From Verrucomicrobia subdivision 3 bacterium UBA7542 (GTDB lineage: Bacteria; Verrucomicrobiota; Verrucomicrobiia; Limisphaerales; UBA11358), in the NCBI GenBank assembly GCA_002479245.1, contig DLMG01000345.1:1-39381 (forward strand): 39,381 nucleotides of DNA, in the 5' to 3' direction. Each line of letters opens with the position of its first letter. The stretch's first letter is position 1. Below the pieces are notes generated by a model. It searched no databases. It saw only the letters and a list, made by a program, of their open reading frames with translations, and had not been told where the DNA came from. Positions 16,692-24,852 of this stretch are shown here, in pieces. A program made the position numbers and the translations under genes.

Positions 16692-18344
16692 TCATCTTTT
16701 CCCACAAAGTTGGTCGAGTGCCGTGCGCTCACACGCGGCGTATTTTTCAATCAACTGGTCATAGACTTTTGTGGCCTTCGGGTTCGGGCGGATTTCGCTG
16801 TTGGGAACCGGGTCGGTAAAACCGGCCACGACTTTTTCCCATTTTGGCTTTTTCCCGGTCTGGACGAGCCAGCCGTGCGCGGCTCGCAACGCGGCGCCGA
16901 GGGCCGCGCTCTTGGAAACCTCGATGCGCTCGACCCGGCAGTTCATCACGTCGGCCATGATTTGCAAAATGGGTGAAGTCTGCGAAGCCCCGCCGGTGGC
17001 AAAAATACGATCCGGCGACACCTTCATCCATTGCGAGTGCAGCCGCATGGACATCATCTGCGCCTCCACGATGGCGCGGCAGTTTGCCGCGGCGTCTTTT
17101 TCATCGAGGTCGAACCGGTGGATGCCCGGCCGGTTCACGCGCGGAACAATCTCGGCCTCAAACCACGGCAGCAGTATGCCGCCGTTGTTGCCCGGTGGTG
17201 CGGCCTTCAGCGCTTCGCCGAATTTTTCCCAATCCTTGATGCCGTAGGCGTCGCGGATTTTTTCCCGGGCGAGCGACCCGTTCTTAAAACAAATCAACGT
17301 CATGTAATCGCCCGTCGGCGAACCGAACACGTGGCCTTCGCCGTGCTCGTCGGTCCGGCATTTCTTCATGGAGCCGAAATACGTGTCGCTGGTGCCGAGG
17401 CTGATGGCGACCATGCCTTCGCGGATCAAACCCAGCCCGACCACGCTGCACGGATTGTCACCCGACCAGACCAACGTCTGCGCTTCGGGATTCAGGCCGA
17501 ATTTTTTGACGAAATACGGACTGACCGCGCCGACGACTTTCCAAGATTCGGCGAGCGGCGGCAGTTTCAGTTTCAAATCCGGCGCGGTGGCCGCCAGCGC
17601 GCCTGTGTGCCAGACCTTTTTGCGGATATCCATCAGGTTCATGCCCGCGCCGTCGCCGTAATCAATCGGCGCGATTTTGCCGGCGAGCAGCGACGCCATA
17701 AACGAGCTGACCAGCGCAATGCTCGCGGTCCGGGCATAGGCTTCCGGTTCGGTCTTGTAAAACTTGCGGATTTGCGGACCGGTGAAGCGCTCGAACGTGT
17801 CTGAGCCGGTGGCCTCGGCCGTGGCCTTGATGCCACCGAGCTTTTTCCGGATTTCGGCGCATTCAACGGCGGTCGAGGAATCCATCCAAATGGGCGAGGT
17901 TGGCCGCGAAAAAATGCCGTCCGCCTTCGTTCCCGTCTTCGCCCGGTTTCGACGCGGCAGGTCACTTCGGCGCGACAAGCGCAAATTTTCGACCAAAGGT
18001 TTTTGCGGGTCCAATTTCGCCAGCGCCTCGGCGGCGTGGTCGTTGAGATAAACCGAGCCGTGCTGCTGGCCGCTGCCGCTGATGGCCAGGATTTGGCCCA
18101 GCGCGACGCCGTCCTTTTTCATTTCGGCGAACAGCCGGTCGAGCGCCTCGGCCCACATCAACGGCGAGCTGCGTTTGACCAGCGGGTCGGCATTGGGCAG
18201 CACGCCGTTCCGGGTGCCGTATTGCGGCAGCGCCTGGTCGAAGTTCAGTGATTTTTCGTGGATGACCTTGCGCGTGTCGAGGTCAATGACGACGGCGCTC
18301 AGGCTTTGGGTGCTGGAATCGAGTCCGAGAAATAATTTGGCCAT
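16692..18344 (-). CDS. xylB: Xylulokinase-like FGGY carbohydrate kinase
   Basis: A cytoplasmic ATP-dependent sugar kinase of about 550 aa, most like D-xylulokinase of the XYLB branch. Recognisable FGGY features are LFLGLDSSTQSL at the N-terminus, ISGSGQQHGSVYL, SPIWMDSSTAVEC, LVWSGDNPCSVVG with the catalytic aspartate, AISLGTSDTYFG, and the C-terminal FATGGASQTSPILQIMADV signature. The start at 18344 (MAKLFLGL) is preferred to the frame's earlier start at 18398, which would add a non-homologous leader. A highly basic stretch of about 25 residues (SRRSDLPRRNRAKTGTK region, encoded around 17920-17995) sits in a surface loop before the conserved SPIWMDSST motif and looks like an insertion. The kinase would feed xylose- or arabinose-derived ketopentose into the pentose phosphate pathway. 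No isomerase gene is in the window. Confidence 0.82.
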   Translation of the reverse strand: MAKLFLGLDSSTQSLSAVVIDLDTRKVIHEKSLNFDQALPQYGTRNGVLPNADPLVKRSSPLMWAEALDRLFAEMKKDGVALGQILAISGSGQQHGSVYLNDHAAEALAKLDPQKPLVENLRLSRRSDLPRRNRAKTGTKADGIFSRPTSPIWMDSSTAVECAEIRKKLGGIKATAEATGSDTFERFTGPQIRKFYKTEPEAYARTASIALVSSFMASLLAGKIAPIDYGDGAGMNLMDIRKKVWHTGALAATAPDLKLKLPPLAESWKVVGAVSPYFVKKFGLNPEAQTLVWSGDNPCSVVGLGLIREGMVAISLGTSDTYFGSMKKCRTDEHGEGHVFGSPTGDYMTLICFKNGSLAREKIRDAYGIKDWEKFGEALKAAPPGNNGGILLPWFEAEIVPRVNRPGIHRFDLDEKDAAANCRAIVEAQMMSMRLHSQWMKVSPDRIFATGGASQTSPILQIMADVMNCRVERIEVSKSAALGAALRAAHGWLVQTGKKPKWEKVVAGFTDPVPNSEIRPNPKATKVYDQLIEKYAACERTALDQLCGKR

Positions 18345-18396
18345 GGAAATTTGAATATGTCGTTTGCTCCCGATTGGGTAACAATAAATTTGAACC

Positions 18397-18735
18397 ATGC
18401 AATCGAAAACTGCGTTTTGGCTTCATTTTCATAGTATTGTCCTGCTCTGCGCGGTTGCGGCGCCCACCGCACCGACCCAGGCTGCGTCGGCCGCCGTCGC
18501 GCTGAAGCGCTCTGGCGCGCCGCCGGAGGCTTCGTCGAGGCGAGTTGCCCGGCACGCGCTTGTGACGCGACACAACGGAGCGATGGTGTTTACGACGAAA
18601 TAGAACGGAATTCTTGTGGCTAATGAAGTGAATCTTCCTGTTGTCGGCGAATACTTCTCCAGTGACGTGTACCTGCCGGCTGCCCCGACGAGAAATTCGT
18701 CGCCCTTTGTGTGGGTGAATCCAGCAGAAAAATGA
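18397..18735 (+). pseudogene. Degraded open frame with signal-like start and an in-frame stop
   Basis: From an ATG at 18397 a frame begins with a hydrophobic segment (HSIVLLCAVAAPTAP), passes through a low-complexity alanine/arginine region and stops at 18601-18603 (TAG). The same frame then continues for 42 codons with protein-like content (NGILVANEVNLPVVGEYF, SSDVYLPA, FVWVNPAEK) to a TGA at 18730-18732. This looks like the remains of a secreted protein gene, possibly an esterase-like one, but no family can be named. It could also be non-coding by chance. The divergent promoter of the kinase gene should lie between 18345 and 18396. Confidence 0.3.
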
Positions 18736-19011
18736 TCACGGATAAATCAACCGGAGAAAAACACTGCCGTTGGCCGGATTGATGGGGATGAAAATCTGGT
18801 TTGCAAGTTGTGAATTGGGGACGACGGCCCAATTCGTGCCGAGACCTTTGCTCAAACTGTTTGTTTGGATTTGCAACGACCAGCCGAGATGGTCTTGCGG
18901 CCAGGAAAGTTGCAACTGGCTCCCGCTGATCCGGGCGGCCAGGCTTGTTGAATCCAGGGAAGGCAAGGGCGCGGCTCCACCCACAGGCCGACCATTCTCA
19001 GGGGTTGGCAA
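18736..19011 (-). pseudogene. Orphan C-terminal module of a secreted verrucomicrobial protein
   Basis: This minus-strand frame of 91 codons encodes only a C-terminal module: SGSQLQLSWPQDHLGW, LQIQTNSLSKGLGTNW and NQIFIPINPANGSVFLRLIYP. It matches the last 75 residues of the GH28 protein at 22560-24806 almost block by block, also at the DNA level. There is no catalytic part: an in-frame TAA lies immediately upstream (19012-19014) and no ATG starts the frame. It is therefore a truncated remnant of a larger exported protein, perhaps left after deletion or recombination between repeats of the module. Confidence 0.7.
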
Positions 19012-19166
19012 TTAACCAGCCCCAACCGAAACGAACATTCGCGGAGTGCCCAATTTTCAAAGCTGATTGCAAAAAAATGATGATGACAAATCCGGGAAGC
19101 AGGATAGAGTTAAATTAACCAGTAAAAGTAACAATTCAGAGAACCCTAAAAGAAAGTTGTAATATT

Positions 19167-19994
19167 ATGAAACGTTTATCTTTGGTGGCTGTCGGTGTCA
19201 GTTGCATGCTTTTCCAGAGTGCTTATGGAACGCTGCTGTTTTCGGATGGATTTAACTATGACTCCGGGGGTCCCCTCGCCGGCAATGTCAATCCTGGGAG
19301 TGGTGACACTTGGGGCGTTGGAAACAGTGCCATGACGATTGGCAGCGGCAATTTGACTTACCCGGGTTTGGAGGACTTGGGAGGCAACGATCTCTCAATC
19401 GTTTGGAATGGCGGAACCGCCGGCTCTGTTACAAACGGTTTTGCAAATATTACCAGTGGGACCATTTATTATTCCTTCCTCCTTGACGTCACCACGGCTC
19501 CCGGTGGCAACAGCTACCTGACTTCGTTGAATCCGGGCACCTCCACCCCGAACGGCAGTTCTGATGCCATCTCAATGTACTTTGGAACTGTCACTGGCGG
19601 TGGTGGTTACAGATTGGGCGTGCGCGGTGGGGGTGCTTCCGCTGTTTATACATCTTCCAGCACTCCCTATTCCTTGAGCACCACCTATCTCGTCGTTTTG
19701 GGATATAATTTTAATGGGGGCGTGGCTGCTAACAACCTGTCCCTGTGGATTGATCCGACTAGTTTTGGTGGCAGCGCGCCGACAGCCACTTTGACCTTAA
19801 CCCCAACCACGGTGGCGACCGGCATTGACAATGTAGGCTTCAAGGTTCAAAGCAGTGTTGCCGGTGCATTTCTCGTTGATAACCTTCTTGTTGGCACGAC
19901 GTGGGCGGACGTAACGGTACCCGAACCTACGACGTTCGCTTTGGCTGGTTTGGGCCTGCTCGGTTTGGTTATTGCGCGCCGGATACGCCGGTAA
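19167..19994 (+). CDS. PEP-CTERM sorting-domain protein
   Basis: A 275-aa exported protein with an N-terminal signal peptide (MKRLSLVAVGVSCMLFQSAYG) and the tripartite C-terminal PEP-CTERM signal: VPEPTTFALAG, a hydrophobic helix (LGLLGLVIA) and a basic tail RRIRR. Proteins of this type are sorted by an exosortase, which cleaves near the PEP motif; no exosortase gene is in the window. The body is rich in Gly, Ser, Thr and Asn and probably forms a concanavalin-like beta-sandwich (FSDGFNYDSGGPLAGN, FYVDNLLVG-type end), a layout common in verrucomicrobial PEP-CTERM proteins and in the N-terminal region of the PATR protein below. AAGAAAG at about 19150 is a plausible ribosome-binding site. A strong terminator follows at 20019. 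Confidence 0.88.
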   Translation: MKRLSLVAVGVSCMLFQSAYGTLLFSDGFNYDSGGPLAGNVNPGSGDTWGVGNSAMTIGSGNLTYPGLEDLGGNDLSIVWNGGTAGSVTNGFANITSGTIYYSFLLDVTTAPGGNSYLTSLNPGTSTPNGSSDAISMYFGTVTGGGGYRLGVRGGGASAVYTSSSTPYSLSTTYLVVLGYNFNGGVAANNLSLWIDPTSFGGSAPTATLTLTPTTVATGIDNVGFKVQSSVAGAFLVDNLLVGTTWADVTVPEPTTFALAGLGLLGLVIARRIRR

Positions 19995-20018
19995 TATCGG
20001 TTGTTATTTTATTCATGA

Positions 20019-20056
20019 CAGGCGCTGGTAATTTTCCGGCGCCTGTTTGGTTTTTC
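20019..20056 (+). terminator. Rho-independent terminator after PEP-CTERM gene
   Basis: A 10-bp stem CAGGCGCTGG / CCGGCGCCTG (one G-U pair in RNA) with a 7-base loop is followed by TTTGGTTTTTC. It begins 25 bases after the PEP-CTERM stop codon and separates that gene from the TPR gene. Confidence 0.85.
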
Positions 20057-20105
20057 AGAGTGACCCAGCCGATCAACAGCGGATTGTTCCACCGGCAAAT
20101 TAATA

Positions 20106-22394
20106 ATGGCATTCACAAGCGCTGCCGGACAAAATCACTCGAAAAGCATGGCCGCTCCCAAATTACAGTCCTTCTCCACAGGCCCGGATGGTAAATGGAC
20201 AGTTCCCGGCATCTGTGTCCTTCTGGCGGTGGCGGTGTTCATGGTTTTCGGCCAAACCCTTCGTTACGGGTTCGTCAATTTCGATGACGATGGTTATTTT
20301 TCCTCCAATTATCATGTCAAGGCCGGGTTGACCTGGAGTGGTGTGTCATGGGCTTTTCGGACGGGATACGCCAGCAACTGGCATCCGCTGACGTGGTTAT
20401 CGCTCATGCTCGACGTGGAATTATTTGGAACCGGTCCGTCAGGCCCGCATCTGACCAATCTAATCCTGCACGCGGCCAACGCGATGCTGTTGTTTCTCCT
20501 GTTAAAGCGATTGACTGGCACCCTATGGCCCAGTGCCTTTGTCGCGGTGCTGTTCGCCATTCATCCGCTCCATGTGGAGTCGGTGGCGTGGGTGTCCGAG
20601 CGCAAAGACGTATTAAGTGGGTTGTTCTTCATGCTGACACTGTTGATGTATGCGCGGTATGCACAGAATTGTGCCAAGAGTCAGGTGTCAGGTGTCAGGT
20701 GGTTGGGATCGCGCGACTATTGGCTTGCGGTTCTGTTTTTCGCGTTGGGACTGATGAGCAAGCCGATGCTGGTGACGCTGCCATTTGTGCTTTTGTTGCT
20801 GGATTACTGGCCGCTCGGAAGGGTGACAAGTGACAAGTGGCGGGTGACAAGATTCCGAATTCCTGTCCCTCAACTCTCATCTCTCAACCATTTACTACTG
20901 GAAAAGCTGCCGTTTCTTTTGTTGAGCACGGCTTCGTGCGTGGCAACCGTCATTGCCCAAAGGGAAGCCATCAAGTCCATGATCGTCCTGCCTTTTACCC
21001 TCCGGCTCAACAATGCCCTGGTTTCCGTTGTCACCTACATCACGCAGATGGTCTGGCCGGCCAACCTGGCTGCGTTTTATCCCTACCGATTCGATACGCC
21101 AGCCTGGCAGATCACGGGTGCTGGTGTGTTGCTGCTCTTCATAACCGTGCTGGCATTCCGGACCGCCCAGCGATTCCCCTATTTCCTGGTTGGCTGGCTG
21201 TGGTATCTCGGGATGCTGGTGCCAGTGATTGGATTGGTTCAAGTCGGAGGCCAGGCACATGCCGACCGTTACACCTACCTGCCGCAAATCGGCCTATATC
21301 TGGTCATTGTCTGGGTGATCAGGGATTGGACAGCCGGCTGGCGTTGGCGTCGTCCGGCGCTGGGAATGGCGGCATTCAGCGTGGTGGCCGTCCTGATGGT
21401 CTGTTCCCTGAAACAAACGGCCTATTGGCAGAGCGACGAATCTTTATGGACACATGCCCTGGCCTGCACTTCGGAAAATTACACCGCCCATAACAACCTC
21501 GGTTATGTGCTGGTTGCCCAAGGCCAACCTGCCGAAGCCATCAAACACTATCAGGAAGCCCTGGCAATCAACCCCAATTACTCGGAGGTCATCAATAATC
21601 TGGGCACGGCACTTCTTAACCAGGGACGGTTGGATGAAGCGGCTAAATATTATCACCGGGCCCTCGAGATTTATCCCGACTTTGCCGAGGCCTACAATAA
21701 CCTGGGCATCCTGTTGACGAAACAAGGTCAGACCGTCGAAGCCATCGAACAATATCGGAAGGCCATTGAACTCAACCCCAGCCGTGCAGAGTTTTACAAC
21801 AACCTGGGCAACCTGCTGTCCAAACAAGGCCGAACCGACGAGGCCATCGAGCAATTTCAGAAAGCGCTTGAGGTTGCACCGGACAATGCGAAGGTCCGTT
21901 TCAATCTGGCCAATATTTTGACCGCCAAGGGACGGTGGGACGAGGCCATTGAACAGTATCAGCAGGCACTGAAACAGATGCCGGACTCCATCCATGCCCA
22001 CTATCAACTGGGCCTGGCGTTGCAAAGCCGGAGCAAGTTCGCAGCGGCCATCACACAGTTTCAGAAGGTTCTCGAACTTGATCCCAAGCATGTTACGGCT
22101 CGAAATAATCTGGCCTGGTTGCTGGCCACCTGTCCGGAGAACTCGTTGCGCGATGGGAAAAAAGCGGCGGAACTGGCACAACAGGCCGTGCAACTTTCCG
22201 GCGGCAAGTCTCCGGAGATTCTGGACACGCTCGCGGCGGCCTATGCCGAGGCTGGGCGATTTCCTGAAGCGGTCGCGACGGCCCAACGGGCGTTGGATCT
22301 CAGTGCCGTGCAAAACAACAAACCCCTGGCTGAAGTCATCCAAAACCAGCTCAAGCTCTATGAAGCCAATTCCCCTTACCACGAACAACCGTAG
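20106..22394 (+). CDS. Polytopic membrane protein with TMTC-like glycosyltransferase half and TPR half
   Basis: A 762-aa protein. Residues about 30-450 contain around ten hydrophobic segments and resemble GT-C fold glycosyltransferases of the TMTC/PMT type: the first external loop carries the acidic motif GFVNFDDDGYF, followed by NWHPLTWLSLMLD, LTNLILHAANA and FAIHPLHVESVAWVSERKD. Residues about 455-690 form six to seven TPR units (YNNLGILLTKQGQTVEAIEQY and similar). In animals, TMTC proteins with this layout O-mannosylate cadherins, so this may be a lipid-linked-sugar protein O-glycosyltransferase, with the TPR half outside binding target proteins (inference). Two loops (residues about 192-200 and 240-262) contain heptanucleotide tandem repeats. 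It follows a PEP-CTERM gene. The start at 20106 is tentative; 20148 is an alternative. Confidence 0.75.
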   Translation: MAFTSAAGQNHSKSMAAPKLQSFSTGPDGKWTVPGICVLLAVAVFMVFGQTLRYGFVNFDDDGYFSSNYHVKAGLTWSGVSWAFRTGYASNWHPLTWLSLMLDVELFGTGPSGPHLTNLILHAANAMLLFLLLKRLTGTLWPSAFVAVLFAIHPLHVESVAWVSERKDVLSGLFFMLTLLMYARYAQNCAKSQVSGVRWLGSRDYWLAVLFFALGLMSKPMLVTLPFVLLLLDYWPLGRVTSDKWRVTRFRIPVPQLSSLNHLLLEKLPFLLLSTASCVATVIAQREAIKSMIVLPFTLRLNNALVSVVTYITQMVWPANLAAFYPYRFDTPAWQITGAGVLLLFITVLAFRTAQRFPYFLVGWLWYLGMLVPVIGLVQVGGQAHADRYTYLPQIGLYLVIVWVIRDWTAGWRWRRPALGMAAFSVVAVLMVCSLKQTAYWQSDESLWTHALACTSENYTAHNNLGYVLVAQGQPAEAIKHYQEALAINPNYSEVINNLGTALLNQGRLDEAAKYYHRALEIYPDFAEAYNNLGILLTKQGQTVEAIEQYRKAIELNPSRAEFYNNLGNLLSKQGRTDEAIEQFQKALEVAPDNAKVRFNLANILTAKGRWDEAIEQYQQALKQMPDSIHAHYQLGLALQSRSKFAAAITQFQKVLELDPKHVTARNNLAWLLATCPENSLRDGKKAAELAQQAVQLSGGKSPEILDTLAAAYAEAGRFPEAVATAQRALDLSAVQNNKPLAEVIQNQLKLYEANSPYHEQP
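20680..20705. repeat. Heptanucleotide tandem repeat in TPR gene, site 1
   Basis: The unit GTGTCAG occurs as a partial copy, two complete copies and a diverged copy (GTGGTTG). It lies in frame in a loop between membrane segments of the TMTC/TPR protein and encodes SQVSGVRW. Confidence 0.8.
20823..20891. repeat. Heptanucleotide tandem repeats in TPR gene, site 2
   Basis: The unit GTGACAA occurs four times (third copy GTGGCGG) at 20823-20850. A second heptamer series, CAACTCT-CATCTCT-CAACCAT, follows at 20871-20891. Both are in frame in the loop following the conserved LLLLDYWPLGR motif. Confidence 0.8.
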
Positions 22395-22559
22395 CCATCA
22401 TCCTTGCTCATCTTTGAATGACCGGCAAAAACAGCGCAATCCCTAACCAGGCCGGAAATGGCGTGGCGAACAATTTCCTGATTCACGACGCCGATCAGCT
22501 GGAAAAGTATTTCAGCCGCGGCGATTACCGGACGGAGCCCGAAATGATTTTGACCCTGG
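22395..22559. other. Convergent gap between TPR gene and GH28 gene
   Basis: A short + strand frame begins at 22418 and reads protein-like for about 45 codons (NNFLIHDADQLEKYFSRGDY) but runs into the antisense of the GH28 C-terminus. I do not call it a gene. No clear terminator is visible here. Confidence 0.4.
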
Positions 22560-24806
22560 TTATGGATACACCATCCGGAGAAAAACGGAGCCGTTGGTTG
22601 GATTGATGGGGATGAAAATCTGGTTGGTGGCCGTAGAATTGGGCACGTTCACCCAGTTGGACCCCAAACCCGCGTTAAGACTGTTGGTTTGAATCTGCAA
22701 GTGCCAACCGAGATGATCCTGCGGCCAGGACAGTTGCAATTGGCCACCGTCGACTTGCACGACAATATTGGTTGGCGCCGATGAAGGCAGCGGTGCGGCG
22801 CTGGCCTGCAGGGAGTTGGTGCTCTCGCCGCCGGAGACCGCCGTGACGACGTAATAATAAGTCACGGCATTGGTCACCGCCGCGTCGGAATAGTTGGTTG
22901 TTGTTATGCCGCTGAAAATGGCAGGGTAAGGTCCGCCGTCGGTCGTACCGCGTTTGAGATTGTAACTGGTCGCGCCCGCAACGGCATTCCAATTCAAAAT
23001 GATCAACAGGTTCGTTCCTGTCGCCGTGAAATTTGTCGGGGCTGAAGGCGCGGGCAAAGTCACGACCAGTTTCACCTGTCCGGTGCTGCTGGTGTCGAAG
23101 GCGTAGTTGTAGCCTGCGGGCGTCGAGCCGAGAACGGGAAGGTTGCCGCTTAAATTACCGGTGTAGGTCAGCAGGATATACGTGCCCACCCCGAACCCCG
23201 CGCCGTTCGTCACGTTGATGGTTCCACCCAATGCCAGGTTGCCCACCACTGCCACCCGATTGGTGTTGGGGTCCAGCACATAATTCAACACGGTACTGGG
23301 GAACAACATGAAATTGTTGCTGATGGTAAGGATGCTGTCAGCGAGGGTCACGGGGCCATCATCAATGGCATTGGTGTTTTGGAGCGACGCCTGGGCGTTG
23401 TAAAAAGCCAGGCTGTTACCATAACCGTTGGTGGTCAACCCGTCGAGCGTGACGAGGTTGGTGGCAAACACGCTGTTGGTGATGATGAGTTGCGCGTTGT
23501 ACAACAGGAAGGTAGTGGTGCCGTTGGGCACGATGATTTGGGAATCGGCAAACTGGAAGCCGCGAGCGTTGTAAACATCAAAGGATTTTGAGGCCGTGAT
23601 GTTGACATGGCTTAAAAGGATGTTGGTGGCGGGCACTTCCATGCGCGCCCAAATGATGCCCGCGATGCCACCGCTGGCCACCGTCGCGTTCACGTTGCTG
23701 ATGGTGATGTTGCGCCAGACCGGGACAGTGGCAGTGGTAACGGCCTGGGTCGAAGCGAAGTACGGTGAGACGCTGGTGGGCGTGCCGAATTGGCCGCCGC
23801 TGGCATAATAGCTGTAAATGACAATTGCACCGTCCACGATGTTGGTCATCCCGATGTTATAGTAGTTGAGATTCTGCGCGATACCGCCTTCACCGCTGCC
23901 ACCGGTGCTGTTGGTATTGGACTTCATACGAATGCCATAGTCCGTGCCAATGTTGGTGCAGTTGATCACCGTGAGGTTTGACACGCCGCCAGCAGTGTTG
24001 CTGCCAATGGACACACCATGGCCGGCGCCAAAGGCGCAATTGGTGACAATGGTGTCAGAGGAGGGAACGCCGGCACTGCTGGTTCCGAGAGCAATGTTAT
24101 CGTCGCCGTCGCTGATGGAGCAATTTTGGATCAGACAATTGGTCCCGACCAAATCAATGCCGTCTGTGTTGGGGGAAGTCCCGGGCGTGTTGATGGTGAT
24201 TCCCTGAATCGTGATGTTCCCGCCGCCGCTCTTGAAGGCGATGTGCATCTTCGGCGGGTTTTGCAGGGTGACATTCTGGATCAGCACCCGCTGGCATTTG
24301 CTCAAGCTGATCATGTAGGGCCGCTGCGAGGTGCTTAGCCCACTCCACCAACCGGTCGCGGTGGCCTGCCCATCAATCGTGCCCGAACCGCTGATCTCGA
24401 CGTTGGTGATGCTGGAGCAGGTGATGAAATCCGATGGCGATGTTCCTCCCGGGTATGTGCCATAGGGCAACATCGCCAGGGTCGCATTGGTATCAATTTG
24501 CAGGTTGACATTGTTCTTGAACGTGAGCGGACCGCACAAAAACGCGCCCGGCGTGCCCGGCGCGGGAATCCTGACCGTGCCGCCGTAAAAACCATTGGTA
24601 TTACCTCCCGTTGCCGCCGCGTTGATGGCATTCTGAATGGCGGTGGTATTGTCGGTCGTGTCATTCGTCGCGTTGTAAGGCGCGTTGGTGATGGTGATGA
24701 TGTTGTTGGTATTGATGTTTGGCAGTGTCGGCGCAGCCAGCGCCGTTGAAACCAATGCGAACAACCCGGCACACGCCGGCGAGAACGACAGATAGTGACG
24801 CAACAT
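22560..24806 (-). CDS. Secreted GH28 polygalacturonase-like pectinase with FnIII and C-terminal module
   Basis: A 748-aa exported right-handed beta-helix hydrolase of family 28, acting on the galacturonan or rhamnogalacturonan backbone of pectin. Family motifs in order: NTDGID, DGDDNIAL, GHGVSIGS and RMKSN; the three aspartates of the first two motifs are the catalytic set. A signal peptide ends at about residue 25. After the helix (to about 570) come an FnIII domain (about 580-670; SAPTNFTATGTN, SYNLKRGTTDGGPY) and a final 75-residue module (QLQLSWPQDHLGW, NQIFIPINPTNGSVFLRMVYP) which recurs as an orphan at 18736-19011. It is the last of three GH28 genes in a row (46-base gap to the previous). 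TATAAT on the minus strand at 24840-24835 could give an internal promoter. Confidence 0.88.
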   Translation of the reverse strand: MLRHYLSFSPACAGLFALVSTALAAPTLPNINTNNIITITNAPYNATNDTTDNTTAIQNAINAAATGGNTNGFYGGTVRIPAPGTPGAFLCGPLTFKNNVNLQIDTNATLAMLPYGTYPGGTSPSDFITCSSITNVEISGSGTIDGQATATGWWSGLSTSQRPYMISLSKCQRVLIQNVTLQNPPKMHIAFKSGGGNITIQGITINTPGTSPNTDGIDLVGTNCLIQNCSISDGDDNIALGTSSAGVPSSDTIVTNCAFGAGHGVSIGSNTAGGVSNLTVINCTNIGTDYGIRMKSNTNSTGGSGEGGIAQNLNYYNIGMTNIVDGAIVIYSYYASGGQFGTPTSVSPYFASTQAVTTATVPVWRNITISNVNATVASGGIAGIIWARMEVPATNILLSHVNITASKSFDVYNARGFQFADSQIIVPNGTTTFLLYNAQLIITNSVFATNLVTLDGLTTNGYGNSLAFYNAQASLQNTNAIDDGPVTLADSILTISNNFMLFPSTVLNYVLDPNTNRVAVVGNLALGGTINVTNGAGFGVGTYILLTYTGNLSGNLPVLGSTPAGYNYAFDTSSTGQVKLVVTLPAPSAPTNFTATGTNLLIILNWNAVAGATSYNLKRGTTDGGPYPAIFSGITTTNYSDAAVTNAVTYYYVVTAVSGGESTNSLQASAAPLPSSAPTNIVVQVDGGQLQLSWPQDHLGWHLQIQTNSLNAGLGSNWVNVPNSTATNQIFIPINPTNGSVFLRMVYP

Positions 24807-24852
24807 GATTGTTACAACGATTTTGGCTATAGGAATTATACCACGATTTGAA

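Noticed and set aside
22418..22606. A 62-codon plus-strand frame after the TPR gene
   Set aside because: Its last third is antisense to the conserved GH28 C-terminal module and it has no ribosome-binding site; part may be a relic but it is not supportable as a gene.
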